Source of the DNA: Solibacillus sp. FSL R7-0682
GTDB taxonomy: Bacteria; Bacillota; Bacilli; Bacillales_A; Planococcaceae
Length of the DNA stretch: 64,000 bases
Direction: 5' to 3'
Assembly (NCBI RefSeq): GCF_038005985.1
Contig: NZ_JBBOUI010000001.1
Coordinates: 1,198,001-1,262,000, forward strand
Shown: in pieces, positions 1-7,667 of the stretch
How the letters are laid out: each line of letters begins with the position of its first letter
Position numbering within the stretch: position 1 is the stretch's first letter
Made by a program: the position numbers and the translations under genes
The notes under the pieces: generated by a model
What the model was told of the DNA's origin: nothing
The model's database searches: none
The model's input: the letters and a program-made list of their open reading frames with translations, nothing else

Positions 1-69
1 AATTACAATTATAGTAGTTATACAGGTGACATAAGTGAGATAACTTGTGTTGGTGTCCTTAATGGTTAA
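1..69 (+). CDS. 3' end of an unidentified gene (partial)
   Basis: Frame 1 is open from the first base to a TAA at 67-69, giving a 22-residue C-terminus ending CVGVLNG. The other two forward frames stop early. A good intrinsic terminator follows 21 bases later, which supports a real gene end here. The fragment is too short to name a family. Confidence 0.4.
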   Translation, partial: NYNYSSYTGDISEITCVGVLNG

Positions 70-89
70 AAACAGTAATGTTGCACAGT

Positions 90-117
90 GCCTCCAATCA
101 TATTGGGGGCATTTTTT
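90..117 (+). terminator. Rho-independent terminator of the upstream gene
   Basis: GCCTCCAAT (90-98) pairs with ATTGGGGGC (102-110) with one G-T wobble, and a run of T follows. It lies inside the longest open frame of the next gene, which argues that the next gene starts downstream of it, at 141. Confidence 0.75.
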
Positions 118-140
118 ATTTTCTAAGGAGAGTGAAAAAA

Positions 141-1181
141 TTGATTTTAAAGAACGAGAATAATTACACAAACTTATTTGAAGATGTACATACTCATGTA
201 ATGGAAAGTGCTGAAAAGTTGGGTGCTAGTGGTGGTGCCATTTTTATTATCCGTAACGACAAAATCGTAACAGAGTCGTATTTTGGTAAACAGTCTAATG
301 AAAAATACGCTCGAGATGTTCAAGTAGACACTCAATTCCATATTGCCTCTGTAAGAAAGGCTTATATCGGTTTTGCTGCGTCTTACGCTATATACAGGGG
401 CTACTTTTCTATTGATGATCCAGTTAAACAGTTTGTAGATGATTCACATCAGTCCGCGTATGAAGGGGTAACCATTCGTCACTTATTAACTCACACACAT
501 GGGCTAAAAATTTGTGATGTTAATAAACTAGTAAGTGAATATAAACCTGGTGAATCCTGGGCATATAGAGGTCCAAGTATTGATCTGTTGACAATGATTA
601 TCAAAAAAACAACGGGACTGTCTGTTGCTGAAATCATTAAATCGCAAGTTATTGAACCACTAGGCTTTCAATCGACAGAATGGATTAGGATGAGTAAGCC
701 TCATTTAAAAATTGCAGACGCTATTCGAGATGCAGATAACCCTTTTTGGACTGAGACGGATGTAGTAGATGGTTCTGGAATGAATATGTATGTGTCTGCA
801 AAAGAGCTTGCTTTATTGGGTTACATTCATTTAACAGAAGGGAAATGGGGAGGAAAACAGATAATTCCTAGAGAAATCATTCAAATGGCTACATCCATTC
901 AAACTCCTAACCCAACACTTCCTATTCAGAAGAACGGATTTTTATGGTTTGTAAAAGATACAAACCATAGTTTTAACCAAATAGGCGATACAGTTCCAAA
1001 AGGTTCCTATCAATTACTCGGGTACACCAATGTAGCTCTGCTCGTCATTCCAGAGGAAAACGTAGTAGCAGTAAGAATGCTCAACCGTTATGGTTCATCT
1101 GAAGGATACGATTATTTAAGCGATATTCGATCTTTTGGAGATACTGTTTATAAATGTTCTATAAAATCAGCAATACAATAA
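141..1181 (+). CDS. Serine hydrolase of the beta-lactamase / penicillin-binding-protein fold
   Basis: Member of the Beta-lactamase (class C/AmpC-like, PF00144) superfamily, whose members act as esterases, D-aminopeptidases or low-activity beta-lactamases. With the start used here the SxxK motif is S70-V-R-K73 in the context IASVRKA, and the second motif is Y142-R-G instead of the usual YxN. The third (H/K)TG motif is not clear; a GYTN stretch sits where it is expected. No signal peptide or membrane segment is visible, so it is probably cytoplasmic. I chose TTG at 141 because AAGGAG (125-130) lies 10 bases upstream; a longer frame from ATG 78 would run through the preceding terminator. The substrate cannot be deduced. 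Two Nudix genes follow but nothing shows co-transcription. Confidence 0.8.
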   Translation: MILKNENNYTNLFEDVHTHVMESAEKLGASGGAIFIIRNDKIVTESYFGKQSNEKYARDVQVDTQFHIASVRKAYIGFAASYAIYRGYFSIDDPVKQFVDDSHQSAYEGVTIRHLLTHTHGLKICDVNKLVSEYKPGESWAYRGPSIDLLTMIIKKTTGLSVAEIIKSQVIEPLGFQSTEWIRMSKPHLKIADAIRDADNPFWTETDVVDGSGMNMYVSAKELALLGYIHLTEGKWGGKQIIPREIIQMATSIQTPNPTLPIQKNGFLWFVKDTNHSFNQIGDTVPKGSYQLLGYTNVALLVIPEENVVAVRMLNRYGSSEGYDYLSDIRSFGDTVYKCSIKSAIQ

Positions 1182-1289
1182 CGTTAATGTTTGAAAGGTG
1201 TTGCAGAGCTATTCAAGTGCATTCGTTATTCTACAATCTGGCCATTTAATGGAGTAAGTAAGCTTTACACAAAAAAAGGAGTAATAACT

Positions 1290-1749
1290 TTGGGACAAAA
1301 CACATCACATATTTACACACCTTCTAAACACTTTATTTCGGCTGCAACTATTGTACTCAACGACCAAAAGGAAATTTTGCTAATTAAAGGTCCTATTAGG
1401 GGTTGGGAAATGCCAGGTGGAATAGTTGAGGAAGGTGAGCCTCTGAAGGACGCGGCAATTAGGGAAACTAAAGAGGAGTCAGGTATTGATATTGAAGTTC
1501 TTATATTCTGAGGGGTATTTCAAAATGTGAATAAGTCAATTTGTAATACTCTCTTTTTATCTAAGCCAATTGGTGGCAAATTAATAACTTCCCCAGAAAG
1601 TTGAAGTGGGGTTTTTCCCTATCGAGCAGGCTTTGAAAATGATAACTATTGAAAACTTTAGACAAAGAATAGAGTACTGTCTTGATAGTAGCAAACAACT
1701 GGAAATTAGTAATAAGGGCATTGTTATTCAACCCTATGGTGTTATTTGA
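1290..1749 (+). pseudogene. Decayed Nudix hydrolase
   Basis: A TTG at 1290, eight bases after GGAG (1278-1281), opens a Nudix protein with an intact Nudix box (GGIVEEGEPLKDAAIRETKE, then ESGI). It stops at TGA 1509-1511. The same frame then continues with typical Nudix sequence (GVFQNVNKSICNTLFLSKPI, ending TSPES). After a one-base frameshift near 1602 the homology resumes as EVGFFPIEQALKMITIENFR and runs to a TGA at 1747-1749. One nonsense and one frameshift mutation therefore interrupt a gene that would otherwise encode about 150 residues. The intact Nudix gene at 1984 is a relative: both have a KPIGG motif followed by a TSPES/STSEE stretch. The truncated product would keep the Nudix box but lose the C-terminal half of the fold. 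Confidence 0.85.
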
Positions 1750-1887
1750 ACAAAACGAGTACTATAATATCCGCCGCAACGGGTGCGATTGTTTAATAAG
1801 CATCACTGTTCTTATTAAACAACCATATAAGAACGATATTTTCTTACATAATCTGTGGTGTAGTATGGCTTCATGGATCGCAAACGG

Positions 1888-1921
1888 GGCATTAATCCAA
1901 GAAGGATTAAATGCCTTTTTT
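1888..1921 (+). terminator. Rho-independent terminator between the two Nudix genes
   Basis: GGCATTAATCC (1888-1898) and GGATTAAATGCC (1904-1915) pair with one bulged base around a 5-base loop, followed by six T. It separates transcription of the decayed gene from the intact Nudix gene. Confidence 0.65.
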
Positions 1922-1983
1922 ATTGAAGTAATTTTACTATCGGGGCAGGATAATTGAAGATAATTTATTGGAGGTTATTGATT

Positions 1984-2466
1984 ATGAGAATGCCAACACA
2001 TATAGTCGCAGTGGGCGGTATCGTAGAAGATGAACAAGGAAACATATTGTTAGTTAAAACGCATCATGGAGGGTGGGTTTTCCCAGGTGGGCAAGTTGAA
2101 GTAGGAGAAAACTTAATGGATGCTTTAACTAGAGAAATAAAAGAGGAAAGTGGTATAGACATACATATATCAAACCTAATTGGAGTTTATTCTAATACGG
2201 GAATTCACAAATGGCACGATAGTGTAACTGATGTTCCAACTAAACTGATGTTAGATTACGTTTGTAAGCCAATTGGAGGGCAACTTTCTACTTCCGAGGA
2301 AACAACAGAAGTCCAATGGATAAATAAAGAAAAAGTGTTGGATTTGATTTCAGCACCAGCTATTCGTACTAGATATAAAGCTTATTTGGACTTTGAAGGA
2401 AAAATAAATTATATGGAATACATTACTAAACCAGAGTTTGAATTAAAGGAAAATAGAACAATTTAG
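1984..2466 (+). CDS. Nudix hydrolase
   Basis: A 160-residue single-domain Nudix (MutT-like) pyrophosphohydrolase acting on a nucleoside-diphosphate-linked substrate that cannot be named. The Nudix box is complete: GGQVEVGENLMDALTREIKE followed by ESGI, with the metal-binding REIKEE core. ATG at 1984 is chosen because TGGAGG (1969-1974) lies nine bases upstream; an in-frame TTG at 1954 precedes this ribosome binding site. The length is normal for the family. The C-terminus (EYITKPEFELKENRTI) is polar and extends beyond the usual fold. It sits directly downstream of a broken relative, so it may be the retained copy of a tandem pair. Confidence 0.88.
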   Translation: MRMPTHIVAVGGIVEDEQGNILLVKTHHGGWVFPGGQVEVGENLMDALTREIKEESGIDIHISNLIGVYSNTGIHKWHDSVTDVPTKLMLDYVCKPIGGQLSTSEETTEVQWINKEKVLDLISAPAIRTRYKAYLDFEGKINYMEYITKPEFELKENRTI

Positions 2467-2559
2467 ACCCCTCTTATTAAACTAACGGGTGCTTTAATTG
2501 AATATTCGCATCCCGAAATAATCAAACTTTTTTACAAAACCCAAACTAGATAAATAAAG

Positions 2560-2607
2560 AACCAACTGTTTTGATCAAACTTTGAATCAAAACAGTTGGT
2601 TTCTTTC
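2560..2607 (+). terminator. Rho-independent terminator of the Nudix gene
   Basis: AACCAACTGTTTTGAT (2560-2575) and ATCAAAACAGTTGGTT (2586-2601) form a perfect 16-bp stem with a 10-base loop, followed by TTCTTTCT. Confidence 0.85.
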
Positions 2608-2689
2608 TGTCTAAAATCAGCGTTTGCAACTTACCTTTTAATCGAACTTTATTAAAAAGCTACATATTACATATTACATAAAAATAAAA

Positions 2690-2717
2690 GCAGAATTAGT
2701 CCTTCAACTAATTCTGC
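2690..2717 (-). terminator. Terminator for the minus-strand small gene
   Basis: GCAGAATTAGT (2690-2700) and ACTAATTCTGC (2707-2717) are perfect 11-bp arms. On the minus strand the hairpin is followed by TTTTATTTTTATG, so it fits the gene ending at 2857. The rest of the 390-base gap 2467-2856 holds nothing else I can identify. Confidence 0.7.
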
Positions 2718-2856
2718 AAAAAGCTATTATAATGTGTAACATTCTATTTGTCATGTTGTAAATCTTTAACATTAGAAAATAACTTGACTTTTAATAAAAG
2801 AAAATGCTTGCGGTTTTTTTTGAGAGCAACGTGATATTTATGAAAGATAAAAAAAT

Positions 2857-3087
2857 CTAGCTATTCGAAGTTTTAATTGTTTCATATTGTACGTTCTTCT
2901 TTATTTTGTTCAGGTCCCTATCAATTTTACCAATTAACATATGTATTTCTTCATTTTCTGAAGCAGTAAAGGTTTCACCTCTTTGTTTGCTTAAAATAAT
3001 CGTTTGATTAATTAGCCTCAAACAAGTCTTAATTAGAGCTAAATCCGTTTTGATCGCTTTTTTGTTTATAATGTCGATTTCATTCAT
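2857..3087 (-). CDS. Small hypothetical protein, possibly Spo0E-like
   Basis: A 76-residue helical, charged protein (MNEIDIINKK... to KTSNS). ATG at 3087 is preceded by AGGGGTGGT at proper distance; a longer frame to 3210 has no ribosome binding site. The pattern of a leucine/isoleucine-rich helix, a loop and a second helix containing KIDRDLNKIKK recalls the two-helix Spo0E aspartyl-phosphate phosphatases, which carry an SQELD motif. Here that motif is replaced by GKIDRDL and the loop is about seven residues longer. The family call is weak. It is monocistronic, with its own terminator, and divergent from the S-layer protein gene. Confidence 0.6.
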   Translation of the reverse strand: MNEIDIINKKAIKTDLALIKTCLRLINQTIILSKQRGETFTASENEEIHMLIGKIDRDLNKIKKNVQYETIKTSNS

Positions 3088-3314
3088 ATATACCACCCCT
3101 TTATTTATATATTCTTCAGTTTGAAGTAAATTCCTTCCAACAAAAAATCGTGCAGTAGGCACTGCTAAAAAAAACAGATTATCTGTTTGAAAGAATGTGA
3201 AATATGTCATTTATTATCGAACCATTTTTCGTTTTTACAAAAATATGAAAATAATTAACATCCTATTAACTATCCAACCTTAAACTAGAGGAAACTAGAA
3301 AAGGCGGTAGGAAA

Positions 3315-5381
3315 ATGAGTAAATACCTTTCATCTAAAACAATGTTCGCTTTAGCATTTTCGGGGACAGTGATCGTAGCACCGAGTTTAACAACTGAAGC
3401 AGCTGGACAAGAATTTAAATTATCAGTCGATGCTCGTTATGATTCAGGAGTTCAAAACCCTGATGGTGGGACAACAGAAATTATTGCATATAACAAACAC
3501 AATCATTCGATGTATTTAATAAATGGGGATACAAAATTAGTAGAAAAAATTTCGTTAGATTATTCCAAAGAAAATGCAATGAACCTAAAACCAGATTTTT
3601 CAGTAGACGTTGCTGAATTAATAAAAAAGATAGATCCTAATTTTGTATACGGTGGGCTAACAAGTATTGCAGTTTCACCTAATGAAAACGTTGTAGTAGC
3701 TGCAGTACAAGCAGATGATTATACAAAAGAAGGTTATGCTATATTTTTAACTGGTGAAGGAGAGCTATTAAGTGTTGTGAAAATTGGTGTACAGCCTGAT
3801 AACATTACCTTCTCACCAGATGGATCACTAGTATTAACTGCTAACGAAGGAGAACCTCGTAACGGTTATGGTGAAGGAATTGTAGATCCATTAGGAACAG
3901 TGTCTGTAATTGATGTTTCGAATAGTTTTACGGATTTAACAACTAAAAATATTACATTTGAATCATTTGATCGTGCTGACAAACGTGCTGAGTTAGTAGA
4001 GGACCAAGTAATCCTAAAGAAAGATGCAAAACCATCTGTAGATTTAGAGCCCGAATATGTTGTCGTAAGTGAAGATAGCAATTATGCTTACGTTTCACTT
4101 CAAGAAAACAATGCCATTGCAAAAATTGATTTAACAACAAACGAAGCAATTTCAGTAAATGGATTAGGATTCAAAGATCATCGAGAAAAAGGAAATGAAT
4201 TAGATCTTCTTAAAAATAAGGAAGCAAAACTTCAAAATGAAAATGTCTTTGGTATTTACATGCCAGATGGTATTTCAACTTATAGCGTAAACGGTAAAAA
4301 CTATATTGTAACTGCGAACGAAGGTGACAGTCGTGAGTGGGGAGAAGAGGACACGCCTGTATTCCATTTAAACGAAAATGAAAAAGAGATAGATGGAAAC
4401 GAAATCGTATTTTATGATACGGTGCAATATGACGGTTTTGAAAATGGAAAAGACTATATTTTTGGTGGACGCTCTTTCTCAATCGTCGATGCTGAAACAA
4501 TGGAAATCGTATTTGATAGCGGCAGTGATTTTGAAAAAATAACGGCTGAGCTTTTCCCTGAATTTTTCAACACAACGAATGATGCTGTAAAGCTCGATAA
4601 CCGCAGTGGTAAAAAAGGTCCGGAGCCTGAAGATGTAAAAGTAGGTAAAATTGGTGACGAGGTATTCGCATTCATTGGTTTGGAACGTATTGGTGGGATT
4701 ATGATGTACAACATTACAGATCCGACAAAGGTCGAATTTGTCGATTATATTAATACGCGTGACTTTAGTGAAGATATGAAAGGGGACGTTTCTCCAGAAG
4801 GATTAGCATTTGTACCTGCTGAAAAGCCTCAATTATTAGTTGGGCATGAAGTGAGTGGGACTGTAACAGTATTTGATATCCTTGCTAAAGATATAAATGT
4901 GAAATTCCAAGATATTGAAAATCATAGTGCAATAAATGAAATTACGAAAGTCACACAAGCCGGAATATTAAATGGTGTCAACGAAACAACATTTGCACCA
5001 AATACCTCATTTACAAGAGCTCAAACTGCCACGGTATTAAATCGACTAGCGGGTAATACAAATACGAATGGGATAGAATGGGCAATTGAGAATAATTTAA
5101 TGCTAAGTGGAACGGATCAAACATTTGCTCCAAACAAAGAAATTACACGTGAACAATTTGCCTATGCAGTTTATAACTATCTTGTTTTATCTGGTGAAAC
5201 ATTCGAAAGTACAACGAGAGAAAAATACAATGATGATGCAAAACTTAGCGCAGAAGCAAAACAAGCTATCTATGCACTTCAATCAAAAGGAATCATGATT
5301 GGTTCAGCTAAAAACTTCAATCCAAACAATTCATTAACTCGTGCACAAGCTGCAATCGTCATCAGTCGAATTTTAAACTAA
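3315..5381 (+). CDS. Choice-of-anchor I family propeller protein with SLH domains
   Basis: A 688-residue exported protein. Residues 1-30 form a signal peptide ending near TTEAAG. Residues about 35-525 form the beta-propeller region typical of choice-of-anchor I proteins, with hallmark stretches LTANEGEPR, VTANEGDSREWGEED and GPEPEDVKVG. Residues about 530-688 hold three S-layer homology repeats (KFQDIENHSAINEITK..., FTRAQTATVLNRL, LTRAQAAIVISRIL), which bind pyruvylated secondary wall polymer. The protein is thus predicted on the cell surface within or under the S-layer. Its enzymatic role, if any, is unknown; relatives have been called phytase- or phosphatase-like on fold only. Start ATG 3315 follows AAGGCGGTAGG. 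Single gene, closed by a terminator. Confidence 0.9.
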   Translation: MSKYLSSKTMFALAFSGTVIVAPSLTTEAAGQEFKLSVDARYDSGVQNPDGGTTEIIAYNKHNHSMYLINGDTKLVEKISLDYSKENAMNLKPDFSVDVAELIKKIDPNFVYGGLTSIAVSPNENVVVAAVQADDYTKEGYAIFLTGEGELLSVVKIGVQPDNITFSPDGSLVLTANEGEPRNGYGEGIVDPLGTVSVIDVSNSFTDLTTKNITFESFDRADKRAELVEDQVILKKDAKPSVDLEPEYVVVSEDSNYAYVSLQENNAIAKIDLTTNEAISVNGLGFKDHREKGNELDLLKNKEAKLQNENVFGIYMPDGISTYSVNGKNYIVTANEGDSREWGEEDTPVFHLNENEKEIDGNEIVFYDTVQYDGFENGKDYIFGGRSFSIVDAETMEIVFDSGSDFEKITAELFPEFFNTTNDAVKLDNRSGKKGPEPEDVKVGKIGDEVFAFIGLERIGGIMMYNITDPTKVEFVDYINTRDFSEDMKGDVSPEGLAFVPAEKPQLLVGHEVSGTVTVFDILAKDINVKFQDIENHSAINEITKVTQAGILNGVNETTFAPNTSFTRAQTATVLNRLAGNTNTNGIEWAIENNLMLSGTDQTFAPNKEITREQFAYAVYNYLVLSGETFESTTREKYNDDAKLSAEAKQAIYALQSKGIMIGSAKNFNPNNSLTRAQAAIVISRILN

Positions 5382-5410
5382 ACGATTTATTATCTCTTTA
5401 GTAAAGTCGA

Positions 5411-5453
5411 AAAATAGTCTTCTATTTTAAAAAAACAGATAGAAGGCTATTTT
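5411..5453. terminator. Bidirectional terminator between convergent genes
   Basis: AAATAGTCTTCTAT and ATAGAAGGCTATTT form a stem with one G-T pair and a T/A-rich flank on each side. It separates the SLH protein gene from the minus-strand YibE/F pair. Confidence 0.7.
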
Positions 5454-5496
5454 AATATGCTTTCTATCTGATCTGTTATTTTAAAGGCTGTATCAT

Positions 5497-6252
5497 TTAA
5501 TTTTTCTTTACTAAATAATAGGACGTGATCCACGCCGTAATGGGAATCACTAAAGTTACGCCAATTGCTGCACAACAGATTGTGATTATTTCCGCACTAA
5601 AAACTTTTGAATTAACGATTTCACCAATCGAATAAGATAAATCTTTAAACCATATTAATAATGCTAAATAGCTTCCAAAGAAAGCGAAAAAAAGTGTATT
5701 TGTACTAGTCCCTATTATGTCTCGTCCAATACTTAACCCAAATTGGAAAAGTTCTGTTCGCTCAATAATTGGATGATGAAAGTGCATTTCACGCATTGGA
5801 GATGAAATGGCGATAGCTGCATCTGTAATTGCACCTATAGTACTCATAATAATGACGGAAATGGCAATCTTCGTGAAATCTAAGCCGATATATAAAGAAA
5901 ACATCCCCATTTCTTCTGTTTCTTCTTCACCAAATCCCTGAATCATCGCATAATGCGTTATGACGGCAATAAAAAAGAGTAAGATGATCGTAGTAAGTAG
6001 TGTTGAAAGAAAGGCCGGTTTCGTTTTACTATTCACTTCATTAATATAAAAGAGATTGATACAACTAATTGCGACACAGGCAATTATAGTTAATGCTACT
6101 GCATTTACAGTTGGAGCATTCATAAAGAAAATCGTAACGATGATTACACCAAAATTAAAAAATAACGCCAAAAAGGACCTTACACCTTTTTTTCCTCCTA
6201 TTAGGGTCATGAATAGAAATAATAATCCAGCTAATAAAACGATTACATTCAT
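5497..6252 (-). CDS. YibE/F family membrane protein (short subunit)
   Basis: A 251-residue polytopic membrane protein with about six to seven hydrophobic segments and the YibE/F family (PF07907) pattern, for example IGAITDAAIAISSPMREM and SIGRDIIGTSTNTLFFAF, which recur in the partner gene. Its start overlaps the end of the upstream gene by 4 bases (ATGA), so the two are translationally coupled and probably form a complex. The transported substrate of this family is not established. There is no gene downstream in the same direction. Confidence 0.85.
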   Translation of the reverse strand: MNVIVLLAGLLFLFMTLIGGKKGVRSFLALFFNFGVIIVTIFFMNAPTVNAVALTIIACVAISCINLFYINEVNSKTKPAFLSTLLTTIILLFFIAVITHYAMIQGFGEEETEEMGMFSLYIGLDFTKIAISVIIMSTIGAITDAAIAISSPMREMHFHHPIIERTELFQFGLSIGRDIIGTSTNTLFFAFFGSYLALLIWFKDLSYSIGEIVNSKVFSAEIITICCAAIGVTLVIPITAWITSYYLVKKN

Positions 6253-7388
6253 AGTCTAGCCTTCTTTCTATTTATAAAGAAAATGGTTGTATAGAGCCCG
6301 ATTGGAATTGTTAAAACAATTCCGATTCCTCCTGCTAATGCTCGAACGAGTTCTAAGGAAAGGTTCAATGAAAGTGTGTAACCGAATGGAGAAGCATTTT
6401 TAAAATAAAGTATGAGCATAGGAATGGAACCACTTACATAAGCAAAAAATAGAATATTCGTCATTGTGCCCATAATATCTTTACCAATTTCCATGCCAGA
6501 TTGGATCAGTGCTTTTACTGAAATGGTATGATCTTTCTCATATAATCCAAAAATTGAAGAAGACATTGTTATCGCTACATCCATTACAGCACCTAGCGAA
6601 CCAATAAAGAGTCCGGCCATAAATACCGTTTTATATGGTCGTGTGATAAACTGTAATTCCTCATAACGGAGCCCGTTTTCACCTGTGATTAACAGACATA
6701 CATATGTAATGAGGAGGGCAGTAAATGTACCCAATAATGTTGCGATTATAGCTGCATAGGTCTTCTCATTAACCCCATTCACCAATAATAAGGAAACGAC
6801 AGTAAATAAAATAATACTAATACCACAAATCCATAAAAGGCTTTGGTTCGCATGTTGAATATAAAGATCTAAAGCAAATGATAAGAGGGTGGCATTAAAT
6901 AGTAAACTAAAAACCGATAACAAGCCTTGCTTTTTCCCAATAATTAATAATACAAAAATAAATACCCAGGCAATGATGGCTAAATATTTATCCCGTTTAA
7001 CGCCGGTAATCGTTCCAGTTATTTTTTGACCTTCTTCGTCTTGCGCATTGATTGTAACAAAAAGTTCATTACCTACTTCGTATTTATGATCAAAAGCCTG
7101 TGATTTTGAAAATTCATTTGTTATATGAACAAGTGATCCTTTATTCTCTCCATTTTTCATTTTTGCAATTATTTGTTGTGTATATAATGTATCTTCGTTA
7201 TTATGCATATCCTGAACGTCGATTGTACTCTCAATATTTGATTTGATTACTTCCGCAATCGTGCTTTCATATAAAGCGTAATTGTTAAAAACAAATATAA
7301 TCGAACTAATACAACAAAAAAGAACAGCAATAAAAAAAATACGTTGTTTTAATAGTATTCTGCTATATAAATTTTTAATAGTATGCAT
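6249..7388 (-). CDS. YibE/F family membrane protein (long subunit)
   Basis: A 379-residue YibE/F protein. An N-terminal membrane anchor (about residues 15-35) is followed by an extracytoplasmic domain (about 40-125) containing a small barrel-like stretch (YEVGNELFVTINAQDEEGQK), then at least seven membrane segments. The C-terminal half repeats the motifs of the shorter partner (GAVMDVAITMSSSIFGL, EIGKDIMGTMTNILFFAY), which indicates an internal relationship between the two subunits. ATG 7388 follows GAAGGA at about nine bases. First gene of a two-gene operon. The role is unknown. Confidence 0.87.
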   Translation of the reverse strand: MHTIKNLYSRILLKQRIFFIAVLFCCISSIIFVFNNYALYESTIAEVIKSNIESTIDVQDMHNNEDTLYTQQIIAKMKNGENKGSLVHITNEFSKSQAFDHKYEVGNELFVTINAQDEEGQKITGTITGVKRDKYLAIIAWVFIFVLLIIGKKQGLLSVFSLLFNATLLSFALDLYIQHANQSLLWICGISIILFTVVSLLLVNGVNEKTYAAIIATLLGTFTALLITYVCLLITGENGLRYEELQFITRPYKTVFMAGLFIGSLGAVMDVAITMSSSIFGLYEKDHTISVKALIQSGMEIGKDIMGTMTNILFFAYVSGSIPMLILYFKNASPFGYTLSLNLSLELVRALAGGIGIVLTIPIGLYTTIFFINRKKARL

Positions 7389-7667
7389 TTATACACGTCC
7401 TTCTATAAATATTGATTGAATAGCACCGCTTAAGTATTAGATTTTTAAGAGAACGTTAAGCAACGTTAAAGAATTATTCTAACAAAGTAAACGAATCTTG
7501 ACCAATGGATTTCCTTTAGTTTATTACGATCACGAGTAACTGTAAGCGTCATATTTATAATATAATACATCAAACGGGTAAATTGTTTTGTGTTAAAATA
7601 ATCTATAAAATACTAAAATTTTCTCTTTCGGTGCATATATTTGTGAATTTTGAGGGGGTTGTAAATT

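Noticed and set aside
1682-1957. 91-codon open frame after the first Nudix gene
   Set aside because: It has no ribosome binding site, overlaps the frameshifted Nudix remnant in another frame, and runs through a terminator hairpin.
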